A stretch of DNA of 64,000 nt. Source: Lolium rigidum. Taxonomy: Eukaryota; Streptophyta; Magnoliopsida; Poales; Poaceae. This document shows, in pieces, positions 1 to 12,308 of the stretch (its first letter is position 1; every line of letters begins with the position of its first letter). Location: positions 153,371,962 to 153,435,961 of the forward strand of contig NC_061512.1 in NCBI RefSeq assembly GCF_022539505.1, read 5' to 3'. The notes beneath the pieces were generated by a model that was not told the DNA's origin, ran no database searches, and worked only from the letters and a program-made list of their open reading frames with translations. The translations under genes and the position numbers were made by a program.

Positions 1-628
1 CTGGCACGTGTTGGTGTTCCTTTGGAGCCGACTGAGGTGTGCTATTCTGGTGGGCAGGACCTCGCCATTGTGCAGACTTCACTTCCGCTTAGCTCCACAG
101 AGCAGAAGTCATCGATGGTTGAGATCACGCCAGAGCTACATGAGTCGTGTGTGGATTCGTCTATGGTTCCCGAGCTCCCGAAGTTGGGTGGTGGTGAGGT
201 TATGGCTCCTTCCGTCGAAGAAGTGAGGGACGTGGTTCCTATTGCTGATGGGGCTGCTAAGTCAGGTTTGCTGGCGCCTGGAGGTGTCGTCGCTCGATAG
301 GTTTGCGATTTTCTCGCCACCTTAGCTGCTACCTTCCCTGGATCTGCAGTTGATTGATGGGTTCCCCCAATATCATGGCATGTCATTGTGGGCGCGTTGG
401 AGTGTCGTGCTTGGAGTTTGTTCGTGTCATCATGTCGTCCTTTGTGTTGGCTAGTGTGGGTGTGGTCTTGTTGTTTAGATCTGTGTTGGGTTCAGTTGCG
501 AGTGTGGGCGCGGTTTGTATGGGCTTGGCCCTGTTGTTGTTGGTTTTCGTCCGGTTTTCTCCTAAAAATTGTACACTCTCTTCTTAATTAATAGATGAGG
601 CAAAGCTTTTGCCTCTGTTAAAAAAAAA
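1..628 (+). mobile_element. LINE retrotransposon, 3' end
   Basis: The segment ends in a run of nine A (620-628), preceded by a short hairpin at 597-615 (GAGGCAAAGCTTTTGCCTC). That pairing is characteristic of grass LINE 3' tails. The upstream DNA is G/T-rich and holds small overlapping frames (for example 22-300) with no recognisable reverse-transcriptase motif, so only the 3' end of the element is in view. The 5' end and one copy of the target-site duplication lie outside the window. The LINE call rests on the tail structure and on memory of similar grass LINE ends, not on protein homology. Confidence 0.6.
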
Positions 629-1787
629 GTTAACTTGGAACGGAGGAACTAAAAGCTAGTAAGTGACCAGGAATTTATCAATAATGCCTTCAAATGCTTA
701 ATTAGAAATGGCCTGAAGGAGTTGCTAGCTATACACTCTGCCCTCCCCCGAGTAAGTTGGGAAACCATAATAATGAAACCGGAGTATGCTAGATCAGACA
801 GCAGAACAAGGTAGTTTGCTATAGATCGTACTCCCTTTGTTCCTATTTGTTTTTAAGAACAAATTTAAACAGGCCAAAAGACTTGTCTTCTCATTAATTA
901 ATTAGAAGAGAGTTGACTAGTCAGTTAGTTGGAAACCGGCTGAAAACCAGCTCTCTATCTATTTGCATTTGCCACATATTTTGAGTCTACAGTTGCATTA
1001 TATATCTGATCAACAAAGTGTGGGTACATGCCACAAAAATGATAATGTTGTTGATGGAAAAGGTAATTAAAACCCATCGATCTCTATTTTTTTAAAAAAA
1101 AATTAAGGACCTATTTAATTCAAAGAATTTGCATAAACTATTTGTAGAATTAAATCCTATAGAATATATTCCTATAATGGTTGTTTGATTCCCACATGAA
1201 TTTTTCCTTAGTAACTCTTTGCACCGGATTTCATAGAAAATCGAACATTCACATGTACCTCATTTAAAAGTCCCTTATTTCCATGTGATGGAATCAAACA
1301 AACTTTGATTCATATAAATTCGTTTATGATTATAGTCGAGCATGCCAGTAAAATCCTACTAGATTTTTCCTATCGTGCCGTGCGAGTCAAGTATGTAAAG
1401 GCGAGTTTGTGACAGAACGATATCAAGAAAGGCTCGGTGTGAACTGCAAATCAAATCATTGGAAAGCAAGGAGCAAAGAAAACAAGGATATAGGCATAGC
1501 ATAGGCTAGGCGACCCACCCCGACCCAACTGGCAGACTAGTGCAATCCACTCGGCATGGACTCGTGGTTCCGCTGGGCCGGCCACTCGCGTCGCCTTTCT
1601 CTGGCCTTGTTCAGATGGCACACAAAACAACACAATGCCGCGGTACACGTATCAGCCCGGCAGCTCACCCTCAAAGAAAAAAACGTATCGTATCAGCGCA
1701 GCAGCACCGCCAGAGCTCGCAGAGGATTATTACCGGATCGCATGATGCCGCTTTGCGTACGCGCTACAAACAATAGCCTCTCACTGA
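629..1787. other. Unassigned AT-rich DNA with MITE-like scraps
   Basis: No convincing gene. A Stowaway-like right end (GGAACGGAGGAACTA) lies near 637-652 and a left-end-like sequence (TACTCCCTTTGTTCC) starts near 830. Their orientations make them ends of two different remnants, not one element. 1108-1330 (ggacctatttaattcaaag and similar) resembles a common class of grass MITE, but I cannot see matching inverted repeats. The short frames at 1451-1951 look like chance. Confidence 0.35.
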
Positions 1788-3874
1788 GAGCATGTTCCCA
1801 AATCCGACGAAAGTTTCATCCGGATTGGAGGAAAATTAGGCATGGAGAGCGCCGAAGTTCCAGCCGTCCCCCCGGCAGGACACCCCTAACTTGGGGCATT
1901 TCACATATTTCAATCAAATTCGACATAAAATTTAACAAGTTCGGCGAATAAGATTCAGAAAATTGCTGAAACAAATTGGGCGAAAATCAGTACAATGTTT
2001 AACAAGTGCTGAAACAAATGAAGCACACAATTTCACAAGTTTTGAAACAAATAAATAAAGACACACTAGTTGGCGTCGGCGTTGCCTCGAAGCGTCCATA
2101 TGTGCTCCACCAGATCATCTTGCAGCTGTTGATGCATTGTAGAGTCTCGGATCTCCTGGCGCATAGCAATGAAGACGGCCCATGATGGAGGCACCTGGTG
2201 ATTAGGCTGTGCAAGAGGTCCCTCTCTCTCATATGGTGCTTGTTGCTCAGCAAGAGGAACCGGATGTTTTCGCTCATTTTCAATAATCATATTGTGTAGG
2301 TACACACAGCAGTTCATCACCTCCCACATCTGATCTTTGGACCAAGTCATAGCGGGAAACCGGACGACAGCAAATCTCTGTTGGAGGACACCAAATGCAC
2401 GCTCGACGTCTTTTCGGCAAGCTTCTTGTTTCTTCACAAACTCGCAAAGTTTGGGGGTGCTAGGTTTCGAGATAGTCTTCACAAATGTTGCCCACTTTGG
2501 ATAGATACCGTCTGCAAGATAGTATCCTTTGTTGTAGTGCCGACCATTGATCACATAGTTCACCGGGGGAGCATGACCCTCAACAAGCTTGGAAAAGATC
2601 GGGGAGCAGTTTAAGACGTTGATGTCATTGTTGGATCCAGGCATACCAAAGAAAGAGTGCCAAATCCAGGAGATCATGGGTAGCCACTCGCTTCAAGTAT
2701 CACAGAGTGCAGCCGTTTTTGTGACTCTTGTACATTCTCTCGCCACGCAAACGGACAGTTCTTCTATTTCCAATGCATGCGATCAATGCTTCCAAGCATC
2801 CTCGGAAAACCCCTAGCTTCATTTGGTGCAAGGATCCTCCGAGTGTCTTCGACAGTGGGTGATCTCAAGTAAAAGTCCCCGAACACCTGCTATGACGGCC
2901 CTGCGGAACCGGTAGAAACAATCAAGGGCGGTGGACTCCGCCATCCGAAGATAGTCATCCGCACCATCACCGGGAGCTCCATAGGCCGGCATCCTCATAG
3001 CCACTGTGCACTTCAGCGGTGACGAAAATCCAACCAAACCAAGTGCAATCCGCCTTGCATCCGAAGTAGGGGTCAAAGTCTCGGATGGCATACACAATTT
3101 GCGGAAATAGCTTTCGCTCATCCTGAAACGACGCCGAAAAAACTCTCGCAAGTGCAATGGATTGTCGGCGAAGTAGTCGGCGTACAACATGCGGTAGCCC
3201 TCCATTCGTTGTCTCGACTTGCACTTCCGGCGACTCGGTGCCGACCCACCACGTCGACCCGGTTGCCGGTCCGGCGTACATGCTTGACAAGCAACCGAGG
3301 ATCATCACGTGCTCCTGGTCTTGGGCGGCGGCTGCCATCTCTTCTCGCATAAGCTCGACGAACATCTGCTCCTCCTCTTCGTCTGAGTCCATGGCCGGCG
3401 ACGCAAATGGAAGAACACCTGACGGGCGTGGTCGAGGCAACCCGAGCCGCGAGCGACGAGGAGTAGGCCAAAGTCGCAAAACAGGCCGGCGGAGGAGCAG
3501 CCAGATAGGCCTCCGTCGAAAGACCACGGAATATAGGCAGGTGGAGAAGGAGGGACGACGGAATCTGGGCAACAAGCCGGCGGGGTGGTGCCGGCGGCGA
3601 GAGAGATACGAGGGGTGGGGAAGATTTTGAGCGAGGTGGCGGTGGGGTTCGTGTGTCGAGTCACCGACAGATCGGGCCCTTCCCCGCTTTTCACTCGTCC
3701 GGAGTCCCCGATAGATCTCCGGGGGACCGGGGATGGCATGGGCTCGCCGGATGGATGAAGATCCAAATCCGGACGAAAACGAAGAACCGGGGACGCGACT
3801 GAGCTGAATTACGCCGTCCGGATGAAAAAAAACGTCGCTCGGGAGCCTCGTCGGGGAGACGAGTGGAGATGCTC
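1788..3874 (-). mobile_element. PIF/Harbinger DNA transposon
   Basis: The ends are imperfect inverted repeats: GAGCATGTTCCC at the left and, reading inward from the right, GAGCATCTCCACTC. Both are followed by a shared TTTCATCCGGA block. A three-base direct repeat TGA flanks the element (1785-1787 and 3875-3877), as expected from the 3-bp target duplication of this superfamily, although TWA is the usual form. The interior holds a broken transposase on the minus strand. I do not see the Myb-like second gene of complete Harbingers here, so the copy is probably not autonomous. Confidence 0.85.
2066..3392 (-). pseudogene. Harbinger DDE transposase, broken
   Basis: On the minus strand a start at 3392-3390 opens an acidic N-terminus (MDSDEEEEQMFVELMREEM). 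Further in come YADYFADNPLHLREFFRRRF, an arginine-rich part, and AYGAPGDGADDYLRMAEST. The last 200 codons (2677-2066) include SWIWHSFFGMPGSNNDINVL, YYLADGIYPKWATFVKTI and EACRKDVERAFGVLQQRFAV. These are hallmarks of the plant PIF/Harbinger nuclease family (DDE_4), which excises and reinserts the element together with a Myb-like partner. The gene is split into at least three frames (3392-2967, 3205-2819, 2677-2066) with stops around 2680-2816, where the first catalytic Asp would lie. It cannot encode a full enzyme. Confidence 0.85.
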
Positions 3875-3877
3875 TGA

Positions 3878-4279
3878 CAGATGGGAGCCAAAAAGCTACA
3901 AGGGCCCAGAGTCTAACGCGTCAGCGTATACGTGATGAGCTGGAAGAAATTAGTGTGATGATTGGATTTCGGGGAACACGCGCTGTGGAAGCCTGTCCGG
4001 GTCACCACACGTGCACGTGGTGCATGGGGACGATGGAGCGCCACCAAGGTTGCAGAACGCGGACATTTTTTTTGAAAAATATTCTCCCATACATAAACCA
4101 TCCATAGCAGCAGTAAAAAGAACATACTCCGGAGTACAAAATAATAAAGATTATAAATAAGTTTATACATCACCTAACGACCAGTAGGGACAATGGCACA
4201 AGCCAAATGCGCGGGGGCGTGCTTGCCATTCTATTTCTATCGCCGGAGTCAGATAAACAATATTATCTCCCATACATAA
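3878..4279. other. Short spacer between two Harbinger elements
   Basis: No gene seen. A 13-base stretch ctcccatacataa occurs twice, near 4085 and again near 4267 directly beside the second Harbinger, perhaps a small local duplication. Otherwise nothing recognisable. Confidence 0.3.
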
Positions 4280-4751
4280 GAGCATCTCCAGCCGTTTGGG
4301 CTCTCCACGTCCAAATCCGGCGATATTGTCGTCCGGATTGGAGGAAAATTTAGCCTGGGGAGGCCCATTTTCCCAGCCGCGAGCCCAAATGGATGTAACG
4401 GACTTCGGCGAATTCAGACAAAATTGGCGAGTTCGTTCAAACATAAGCGAATTTTAATGATATTTAACATATAGAGGCGAGTTCGTGCATAAATAGGCCG
4501 AATTCGTACATATATTTGAATTCGGCGATTGGCAAACTAAACTTAAACTAAATAGCGGCCTACTACATGCCGAAATGGAGGTAGAAGGACGTGTAGTCGC
4601 CGCCGTCGTCGTCGTCGCTCGAGCCGGCGTTGTCCTGGGGCGGCGGAGCCTCATACCAGCGGCTCGTGCCCTGGCCAGCGTCGCCGGTGCGTGGCAGCGA
4701 CGGAAGGTACATGTGAAAGTGCATGGAACCCCCATGTGTGGTTTTGGTAAT
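4280..4751 (-). mobile_element. PIF/Harbinger transposon, truncated by element A
   Basis: The left end is GAGCATCTCCAGCCG, preceded by TAA (4277-4279), which fits a Harbinger target duplication. The next 100 bases repeat the style of the first Harbinger (tcgtccggattggaggaaaa). The element stops abruptly at 4751, where the LTR of element A begins, so its other half is lost or lies beyond element A. Confidence 0.75.
4563..4751 (-). pseudogene. C-terminal tail of Harbinger-linked ORF1 (Myb/NAM-like)
   Basis: The minus-strand frame ends with a serine/aspartate stretch and the terminal residues GDYTSFYLHFGM. I recognise this ending from the second protein of grass Harbingers, a Myb/NAM-associated DNA-binding partner of the transposase. 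Only about the last 60 codons survive, because the LTR of element A interrupts the gene upstream. The frame was placed by its position within the Harbinger and by its characteristic end. Homology is from memory, so the call is moderate. Confidence 0.55.
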
Positions 4752-6268
4752 TGATACGTCCAATTTGCATCACTATTTTATATCATAATTTGCTCATTAT
4801 TCATTGATATATTTCATATTGGGACACAATACTTATGTTATTTCATCTATTTTGCATGTTTCATGATTATTTGGAGATCGAGCACCGGAGCCGGGATTCT
4901 CGCTGGAAAAAGCACCGTCGGGATGCAATATTTCGGAAGATCAAGCTGTGGAAGGAAGTTTTACCAAAAATCATATTTTTCCGGATGACGAAGGAAGCCG
5001 GAATGGGGAGTCGGTGGACCCAAGGTGGGCCCACACCATAGGGCGGCGCGGCCCATGGCACTGGCCGCGCCACCATGTGGTGTGGGGCCCCTCGGCCTCT
5101 TTCGCCTCCTTTTCTTCGCGAAACCCTTCGTCCCGAAGACCTAAGCCACGGAGGAATCCTCACGAAGGGTTACGGCCGCCTCGCGGGGCGGAGAACACCG
5201 AGAGAGAAAGAGCTCTCCGGCGGGCGAGGAATCCGCCGGGGAAATTCCCACCCGGAGGGGAAATCGACGCCATCGTCACCGCCATCGAGCTGGACATCAT
5301 CTCCATCACCATCATCATCATCTCCACCATCATCACCGCCATAGCCACCGCCGGACATCGTCACCGCCGTAGCAATTTGGGTTTGATCTTGATTGTTTGA
5401 TAGGGAAACTCTCCCAATACTGATTTCTACTTGTTGTTGATGCTATTGAGTGAAACCATTGAACCAAGGTTTATGTTCAGATTGTTATTCATCATCATAT
5501 CACCTCTGATCATGTTCCATATGATGTCTCGTGAGTAGTTCGTTTAGTTCTTGAGGACATGGGTGAAGTCTAAATGTTAGTAGTGAATTATGGTTGAGTA
5601 ATATTCAATGTTATGATATTTAAGTTGTGGTGTTATTCTTCTAGTGGTGTCGTGTGAACGTCGACTACACGACACTTCACCATTTATGGGCCTAGGGGAA
5701 TGCATCTTGTACTCGTTTGCCAATTGCGGGGTTGCCGGAGTGACAGAAACCTAAACCCCCGTTGGTATATCGATGCGGGGAGGGATCGCGAGGATCTCGA
5801 GTTTAAGGTCTGTGGTTAGATTTATCTTAATTACTTTCTTGTAGTTGCGGATGCTTGCAAGGGGTATAATCACAAGTATGTATTAGTCCTAGGAAGGGCG
5901 GTACATTAGCATAGGTTCACCCACACAACACTTATCAAACAATGAAGATTAATCAACGCGTATGTAGCGAAAGCACTAGACTAAAATCCCATGTGTCCTC
6001 GAGAACGTTTGGTCATTATAAGTAAACAAACCGGCTTGTCCTTTGTGCTAAAAAGGATTGGGCCACTCGCTGCAATTATTTCTCTCGCATTTTATTTACT
6101 TGTACTTTATTCATATGTTACATCAAAACCCCCTGAATACTTGTTTGCGAGCATTTACAGTGAATCCTTCATCAAAACTGCTTGTCAACACCTTCTGCTC
6201 CTCGTTGGGATCGACATTCTTACTTATCGAAGATACTACGATACACCCCCTATACTTGTGGGTCATCA
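4752..6268 (+). repeat. 5' LTR of Athila-type element A
   Basis: It starts TGATACGTCC and ends GGGTCATCA, with the primer-binding site 11 bases further on. It has an AT-rich left third, a GC-rich centre and a CAT-rich stretch near 5280-5345 (imperfect trinucleotide repeat). The five bases before it are GTAAT (4747-4751). The matching copy is not in view because the element's 3' half is missing. H (13134-15168) is the same family on the other strand. Confidence 0.85.
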
Positions 6269-6279
6269 AGACTATTTTC

Positions 6280-6297
6280 TGGCGCCGTTGCCGGGGA
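6280..6297 (+). other. Primer-binding site, element A (tRNA-Asp)
   Basis: TGGCGCCGTTGCCGGGGA is the exact complement of the 3' end of plant tRNA-Asp(GTC), the usual primer of Athila-lineage Gypsy elements. It lies 11 bases inside the LTR. Confidence 0.9.
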
Positions 6298-6383
6298 GTG
6301 AAGCGCTATTGGTAAGCGGAATTGGTAAGGAAAACCTTTCCTGTTTGTGCTGATTTTATTTCTGCCTGCTGCTATAAGTCATT

Positions 6384-7380
6384 ATGGAGAGATCTTCTCT
6401 TCAATTTCTATTTGGGAAATCTACTACTACTGCAACGGTAGTGGATGAGGAGCCAGGTGAGGAAGTAATACCATATAAAATACCTACGAAAATTATTGAA
6501 CATGTTATGGATAACCGCTATGAAGGGGATGGAACTGTCCATCCTGGTGATCATTTACTGTTTTTGCATAAATTATGCGGGTTATTCAAATGTGCAGGTA
6601 TCGCTATGAATGAAGTTAGGAAGAAACTATTCTCTATATCGCTGTCACGGTATAGCGGCGCATTGGTATAAATTGCTGAAGAATGGTGATTCTCTTGATT
6701 GGGAGGACATTGTGCCTTTATTTTATTCCAAATTTTATCCTCCGAGTGAAATTCATAAAGATCGGAACCGCATATATAATTTCTGGCCTCATGATGGAGA
6801 GAGTATTGCCCAAGCTTGGGGAGATTGAAGTCTTTAATGCTCAAATGCCCCATTCATGAGCTTCCTGGTAATGTTATTATTGATAATTTCTATGCAAGAC
6901 TTTCTTTTCAAGACAAGACCTTGCTTGGATACTTCTTGTTCTGGATCATTTACACGCAATAAAGAAGAGTTTAAAAGGGACCTTCTTGATCGGATCCAAG
7001 AAAATACTGAAGGTTGGGAGAACGACAAAGATAGAGAATCGGGTATAATTTATGATTATAAATGCATTGAAGCTTTTATGGATACTGATACATTTCGTAA
7101 TATGAGTGCTACATATGGTCTTGATTCTCAAGTTGCTGCAAACCTTTATAAAGCTTTTGCCTCTCATTATGAATTGCCTAAGAAGAATTTTGATAAGTAT
7201 CATGAACCGTATAAAGATAAAATTGATTCATCTATTAATAAATGTGTTGTAGTTGAAACTGCCGATCATGTTATTCCTGAAGCTTATATTGAAAAAACTC
7301 CTTTTCCTGCTAAAATGAAAGAGTACTCTGTTATAAATAGTGCGGTTCATAAAAGTGAAAAGAAACCTATAGAACACTGA
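6384..7380 (+). pseudogene. Gag of element A, frameshifted
   Basis: A start at 6384 follows the primer site by 86 bases. The frame opens MERSSLQFLFGKSTTTATVV and continues to GDHLLFLHKLCGLF. In a second frame (from about 6610) it reads GIAAHWYKLLKNGDSLDWED and LFYSKFYPPSEIHKDRN. That block matches the capsid core of plant Gypsy Gag, which builds the virus-like particle. A third frame (6856-7380) carries the charged C-terminal part. At least two frameshifts and a stop at 6826-6828 break it. The Athila-like wording of the capsid motif agrees with the tRNA-Asp primer site. Confidence 0.75.
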
Positions 7381-7394
7381 AGAACAAATAAAAG

Positions 7395-8125
7395 TTGAAC
7401 CTCGTTGTTGCAATAGTTAAAGATCTTGTGACTGAAAATGTGGAGGATGGTCATATTATTTTCTGTGAAGATGCTTCTAATATTGTCTCACATCCTAATA
7501 AACCCAAACAAGCTAGTGTTCCTATGCTATCTGGTAGAATTGGTGATCATTGCTATTATGGTTTATGTGATATTGGTGCAAGTGTTAGTGCTATACCTTA
7601 TGAGCTTTACACGGAGATTATGCACGAAATTGATTCTTGTGAACTTGAAGATATTGATGTGGTTATTCAGCTGGCTAATAGAGAAACTATTTCTCCAATT
7701 GGTATTGTTCGAGATGTGGAAGTTCTATGTGGTAAGATTAAATATCCTGCTGACTTTTTGGTACTTGGTTACTGCTGCTAGTGATTATTGTCCTATCATT
7801 TTTGGTAGACCTTTTCTAAATACTTGTGGAGCTATTATAGATTGCAAGAAAGATAAAATTTTGACTAAATTTGCTGGTGAATCTTATGAGTTTAACTTCT
7901 CTAAATTTACCAAAACTCCTTATAAAGCTGATTTGCCTAGTAATGATTTTAAAATGGATCAGTGTGCATCTATTGTTCTTGTTCCTAATAATCCTTTGCA
8001 GCAACATTTGGAGGATAGCGAGAGTGAAGTTTTTAGGAAAGAAAGAGATGAGCTTGAGGAGATTTTTCTTCGCCAACCTATTCTCAAGCATGATTTACCG
8101 GTGGAAGACTTGGGTACAACACCGC
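7395..8125 (+). pseudogene. Aspartic protease region of element A, cut by element K
   Basis: The frame from 7395 contains YYGLCDIGASVSAIPYELY, a retropepsin active site (D-I-G-A-S where D-[TSL]-G-A-S is typical). After a frameshift near 7770 the next frame reads SDYCPIIFGRPFLNTCGA, the second conserved protease block, then an acidic linker that would lead to reverse transcriptase. Coding stops at 8125, where the LTR of K is inserted. The polymerase part of A is not found elsewhere in the window. The protease normally cuts the Gag-Pol polyprotein inside the particle. Confidence 0.75.
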
Positions 8126-9721
8126 TGATGGCGTGTATTTCACACGTTCGTTGGGCAACCCCAAGAGGAAGGTATGATGCGCACAGCAGCAAGTTTTCCC
8201 TCAGAAAGAAACCAAGGTTTATCGAACCAGGAGGAGCCAAGAAGCACGTTGAAGGTTGATGGCGGCGGGATGTAATGCGGCGCAACACCGGGGATTCCGG
8301 CGCCAACGTGGAACCTGCACAACACAACCAAAGTACTTTGCCCCAATGAAACAGTGAGGTTGTCAATCTCACCGGCTTGTTGTAACAAAGCATTAACCGT
8401 ATTGTGTGGAAGATGATTGTTTGCAGAGAAAATAGTAAAACAAGTATTGCAGCAGATTTGTATTTCAGTATTAAAGAATGGACCGGGGTCCACGAGTTCA
8501 CTAGAGGTGTCTCTCCCATAAGATAAAAGCATGTTGGGTGAACAAATTACGGTCGGGCAATTGACAAATAGAGAGGGCATAACAATGCACATACATGTCA
8601 TGATAAGTATAGTGAGATTTAATTGGGCATTACGACAAAGTACATAGACCGCCATCCAACTGCATCTATGCCTAAAAAGTCCACCTTCGAGGTTATCGTC
8701 CGAACCCCTTCTAGTATTAAGTTGCAAAGCAACAGACAATTGCATTAAGTATGGTGCGTAATGTAATCAATAACTACATCCTCGGACATAGCATCAATGT
8801 TTTATCCCTAGTGGCAACGAGCACAACACAACCTTAGAACTTTCATCACTTGTCCCAGGTGTCAATGCAGGCATGAACCCACCATCGAGCATAAATACTC
8901 CCTCTTGGAGTTACTAGCATAAACTTGGCCAGAGCCTCTACTAATAACGGAGAGCATGCAAGATCATAAACAACACATATGCAATAACTTGATAATTAAC
9001 ATAACATGGTATTCTCTATCCATCGGATCCCGACAAACACAACATAGAGTATTACAGATAGATGATCTTGATCATGTTAGGCAGCTCACAAGATCCAACA
9101 ATGAAGCACAATGAGGAGAAGACAACCATCTAGCTACTGCTATGGACCCATAGTCCAGGGGTGAACTACTCACTCATCACTCCGGAGGCGACCATGGCGG
9201 TGTAGAGTCCTCCGGGAGATGAATCCCCTCTCCGGCAGGGTGCCGGAGGAGATCTCCGAGAATCCCCGAGATGGGATCGGCGGCGGCGGCGTCTCCGGAA
9301 GGTTTTCCGTATCGTGGTTTTTCGCATCGGGGGTTTCGCGACGGAGGCTTTTTGTAGGCGGAAGGGCGAGTCGGGGGCGACGAGGGGCCCACACCACGGG
9401 CGGCGCGGGCCCCCCCTTGGCCGCGCCGCCTTGTGGTTTGGCCACCTCGTGGCCCCACTTCGTATGCTCTTCGGTCTTCTGGAAGGTTCGTGGCGAAATA
9501 GGCCCCTGGTTCTTGATTTCGTCCAATTCCGAGAATATTTCGTTACTAGGATTTCTGAAACCAAAAACAGCAGAAAACAGCAACTGGCACTTCGGCATCT
9601 TGTTAATAGGTTAGTTCTAGAAAATGCACGAATATGACATAAAGTGTGCATAAAACATGTAGGTATCATCAATAATATGGCATAGAACATAAGAAATTAT
9701 CGATACGTCGGAGACGTATCA
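8126..9721 (-). repeat. 3' LTR of element K
   Basis: 1,596 bp, reading TGATGGCGTG...GACGTATCA on the plus strand. It matches the LTRs of B, C and D along its length. The outer end carries the palindrome GATACGTC-TCC-GACGTATC. A frame at 8140-8745 is open in the element's sense direction and recurs in the other copies (see findings). Confidence 0.9.
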
Positions 9722-12308
9722 AGCATCCCCAAGCTTAGTTCTGCTCGTCCCGAGCAGGTAAAACGATAACAAAGATAATTTCTGAAGTGACATGCCATCA
9801 TAACCTTGATCATACTATTTGTAAACATATGTAGTGAATGCAGCGATCAAAACAATGGTAATGACATGAGTAAACAAGTGAATCATAAAGCAAAGACTTT
9901 TCATGAATAGTACTTCAAGACAAGCATCAATAAGTCTTGCATAAGAGTTAACTCATAAAGCAATAAATCAAAGTAAAGGTATTGAAGCAACACAAAGGAA
10001 GATTAAGTTTCAGCGGTTGCTTTCAACTTATAACATGTATATCTCATGGATAATTGTCAACATAGAGTAATATAACAAGTACAATATGCAAGTATGTAGG
10101 AATCAATGCACAGTTCACACAAGTGTTTGCTTCTTGAGGTGGAGAGAGATAGGTGAACTGACTCAACATAAAAGTAAAAAGAATGGTCCTTCAAAGAGGA
10201 AAGCATCGGTTGCTATATTTGTGCTAGAGCTTTTATTTTGAAAACATGAAACAATTTTGTCAACGGTAGTAATAAAGCATATGAGTTATGAAAGTTATAT
10301 CTTACAAGTTGCAAGTCTCATGCATAGTATACTAATAGTGCCCGCACCTTGTCCTAATTAGCTTGGACTACCGGATCTTTGCAATGCACATGTTTTACCC
10401 AAGTGTCACAATGGGGTACCTCCATGCCGCCTGTACAAAGGTCTAAGGAGAAAGCTCGCATTTTGGATTTCTCGCTTTTGATTATTCTCAACTTAGACAT
10501 CCATACCGGGACAACATGGACAACAGATAATGGACTCCTCTTTAATGCATAAGCATGTGGCAACAATTATTATTCTCATATGAGATTGAGGATGTATGTC
10601 CAAAACTGAAACTTCCACCATGAATCATGGCTTTAGTTAGCGGCCCAATGCTCTTCTCTAACAATATGCATGCTCCAACCATTAAGGTGGTAGATCTCTC
10701 TTACTTCAGACAAGACGGACATGCATAGCAACTCACATGATAGTCAACAAAGAATAGTTGATGGCGTCCCCAGGAGCATGGTTATCGCACAACAAGCAAC
10801 TTAATAAGAGATAAAGTGCATAAGTACATATTCAATACCACAATAGTTTTTAAGCTATTTGTCCCATGAGCTATATATTGCAAAGGTGAATGATGGAATT
10901 TTAAAGGTAGCACTCAAGCAATTTACTTTGGAATGGCGGATAAATACCATGTAGTAGGTAGGTATGGTGGACACAAATGGCATAGTGGTTGGCTCAAGTA
11001 TTTTGGATGCATGAGAAGTATTCCCTCTCGATACAAGGTTTAGGCTAGCAAGGTTATTTGAAACAAACACAAGAATGAACGGTACAGCAAAACTCACATA
11101 AAAGACATATTGTAAACATTATAAGACTCCATACCGTCTTCCTTGTTGTTCAAAACTCAATACTAGATGTTATCTAGACTCTAGAGAAACCAAATATGCA
11201 AACCAAATTAGCAAGCTCTAAGTGTTTCTTTATTAATGGGTGCAAAGTATATGATGCAAGAGCTTAAACATGAGCACAACAATTGCCAAGTATCAAATTA
11301 TCCAAGACATTTTAGAGTTACTACATGTAGCATTTTCCAATTCCAACCATATAACAATTTAACGAAGAAGAAACTTCGCCATGAATACTATGAGTAGAGC
11401 CTAAGGACATACTTGTCCATATGCTACAGCGGAGCGTGTCTCTCTCCCACAAAGTGAATGCTAGGATCCATTTTATTCAAACAAAACAAAAACAAAAACA
11501 AACCGACGCTCCAAGCAAAGTGCATAAGATGTGACGGAATAAAAATATAGTTTCGGGGGAGGAACCCGATAATGTTGTCGATGAAGAAGGGGATGCCTTG
11601 GGCATCCCCAAGCTTAGACGCTTGAGTCTTCTTAGAATATGCAGGGGTGAACCACCGGGGCATCCCCAAGCTTAGAGCTTTCACTCTCCTTGATCATATT
11701 GCATCATACTCCTCTCTTGATCCTTGAAAACTTCCTCCACACCAAACTCGAAACAACTCATTAGAGGGTTAGTGCATAATAAAAATTCACATGTTCAGAG
11801 GTGACACAATCATTCTTAACACTTCTGGACATTGCATAAAGCTACTGGACATTAATGGATCAAAGAAATTCATCGAACATAGCGAAAGAGGCAATGCGAA
11901 ATAAAAGGCAGAATCTGTCAAAACAGAACAGTCCGTAAAGATGGATTTTATTAGGCCACCAGACTTGCTCAAATGAAAATTCTCAAATTGAATGAAAGTT
12001 GCGTACATATCTGAGGATCATGCACGTAAATTGGCTTAATTTTCTGAGCTACCTACGGGGAGGTAGACCCAGATTCGTGACAGCAAAGAAATGCTGGAAC
12101 TGCGCAGTAATCCAAATCTAGTACTTACTTTACTATCAAAGACTTTACTTGGCACAACAAAACATAAAACTAAGATAAGGAGAGGTTGCTACAGTAGTAA
12201 ACAACTTCCAAGACACAAATATAAAACAAAGTACTGTAGCAAAATAACACATGGGTTATCTCCCAAGAAGTTCTTTCTTTATAGCCATTAAGATGGGCTC
12301 AATGAGTT
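9722..12308 (-). other. Non-coding 3' interior of element K
   Basis: No gene. It is collinear with 28422-31012 in C and, reversed, with 45901-48518 in D. It holds two extra copies of the polypurine-like string at 11603 and 11660, and a hairpin GGGGATGCC-TTG-GGCATCCCC at 11589-11609. The small repeated frame at 10354-10566 also appears in C, but its frame is not kept in all copies and it looks fortuitous. Confidence 0.7.

Noticed and set aside
5160..5364. Met/Asp-rich frames in the LTR of A
   Set aside because: They are translations of an imperfect CAT repeat on either strand.
9166..9690. Arg/Pro-rich frames in Athila LTRs (also near 13224, 25312, 27858, 33219, 38786, 43381 and 48627)
   Set aside because: They recur because the GC-rich LTR centre has few stops, and several frames are open on both strands. 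They look like base composition, not coding.
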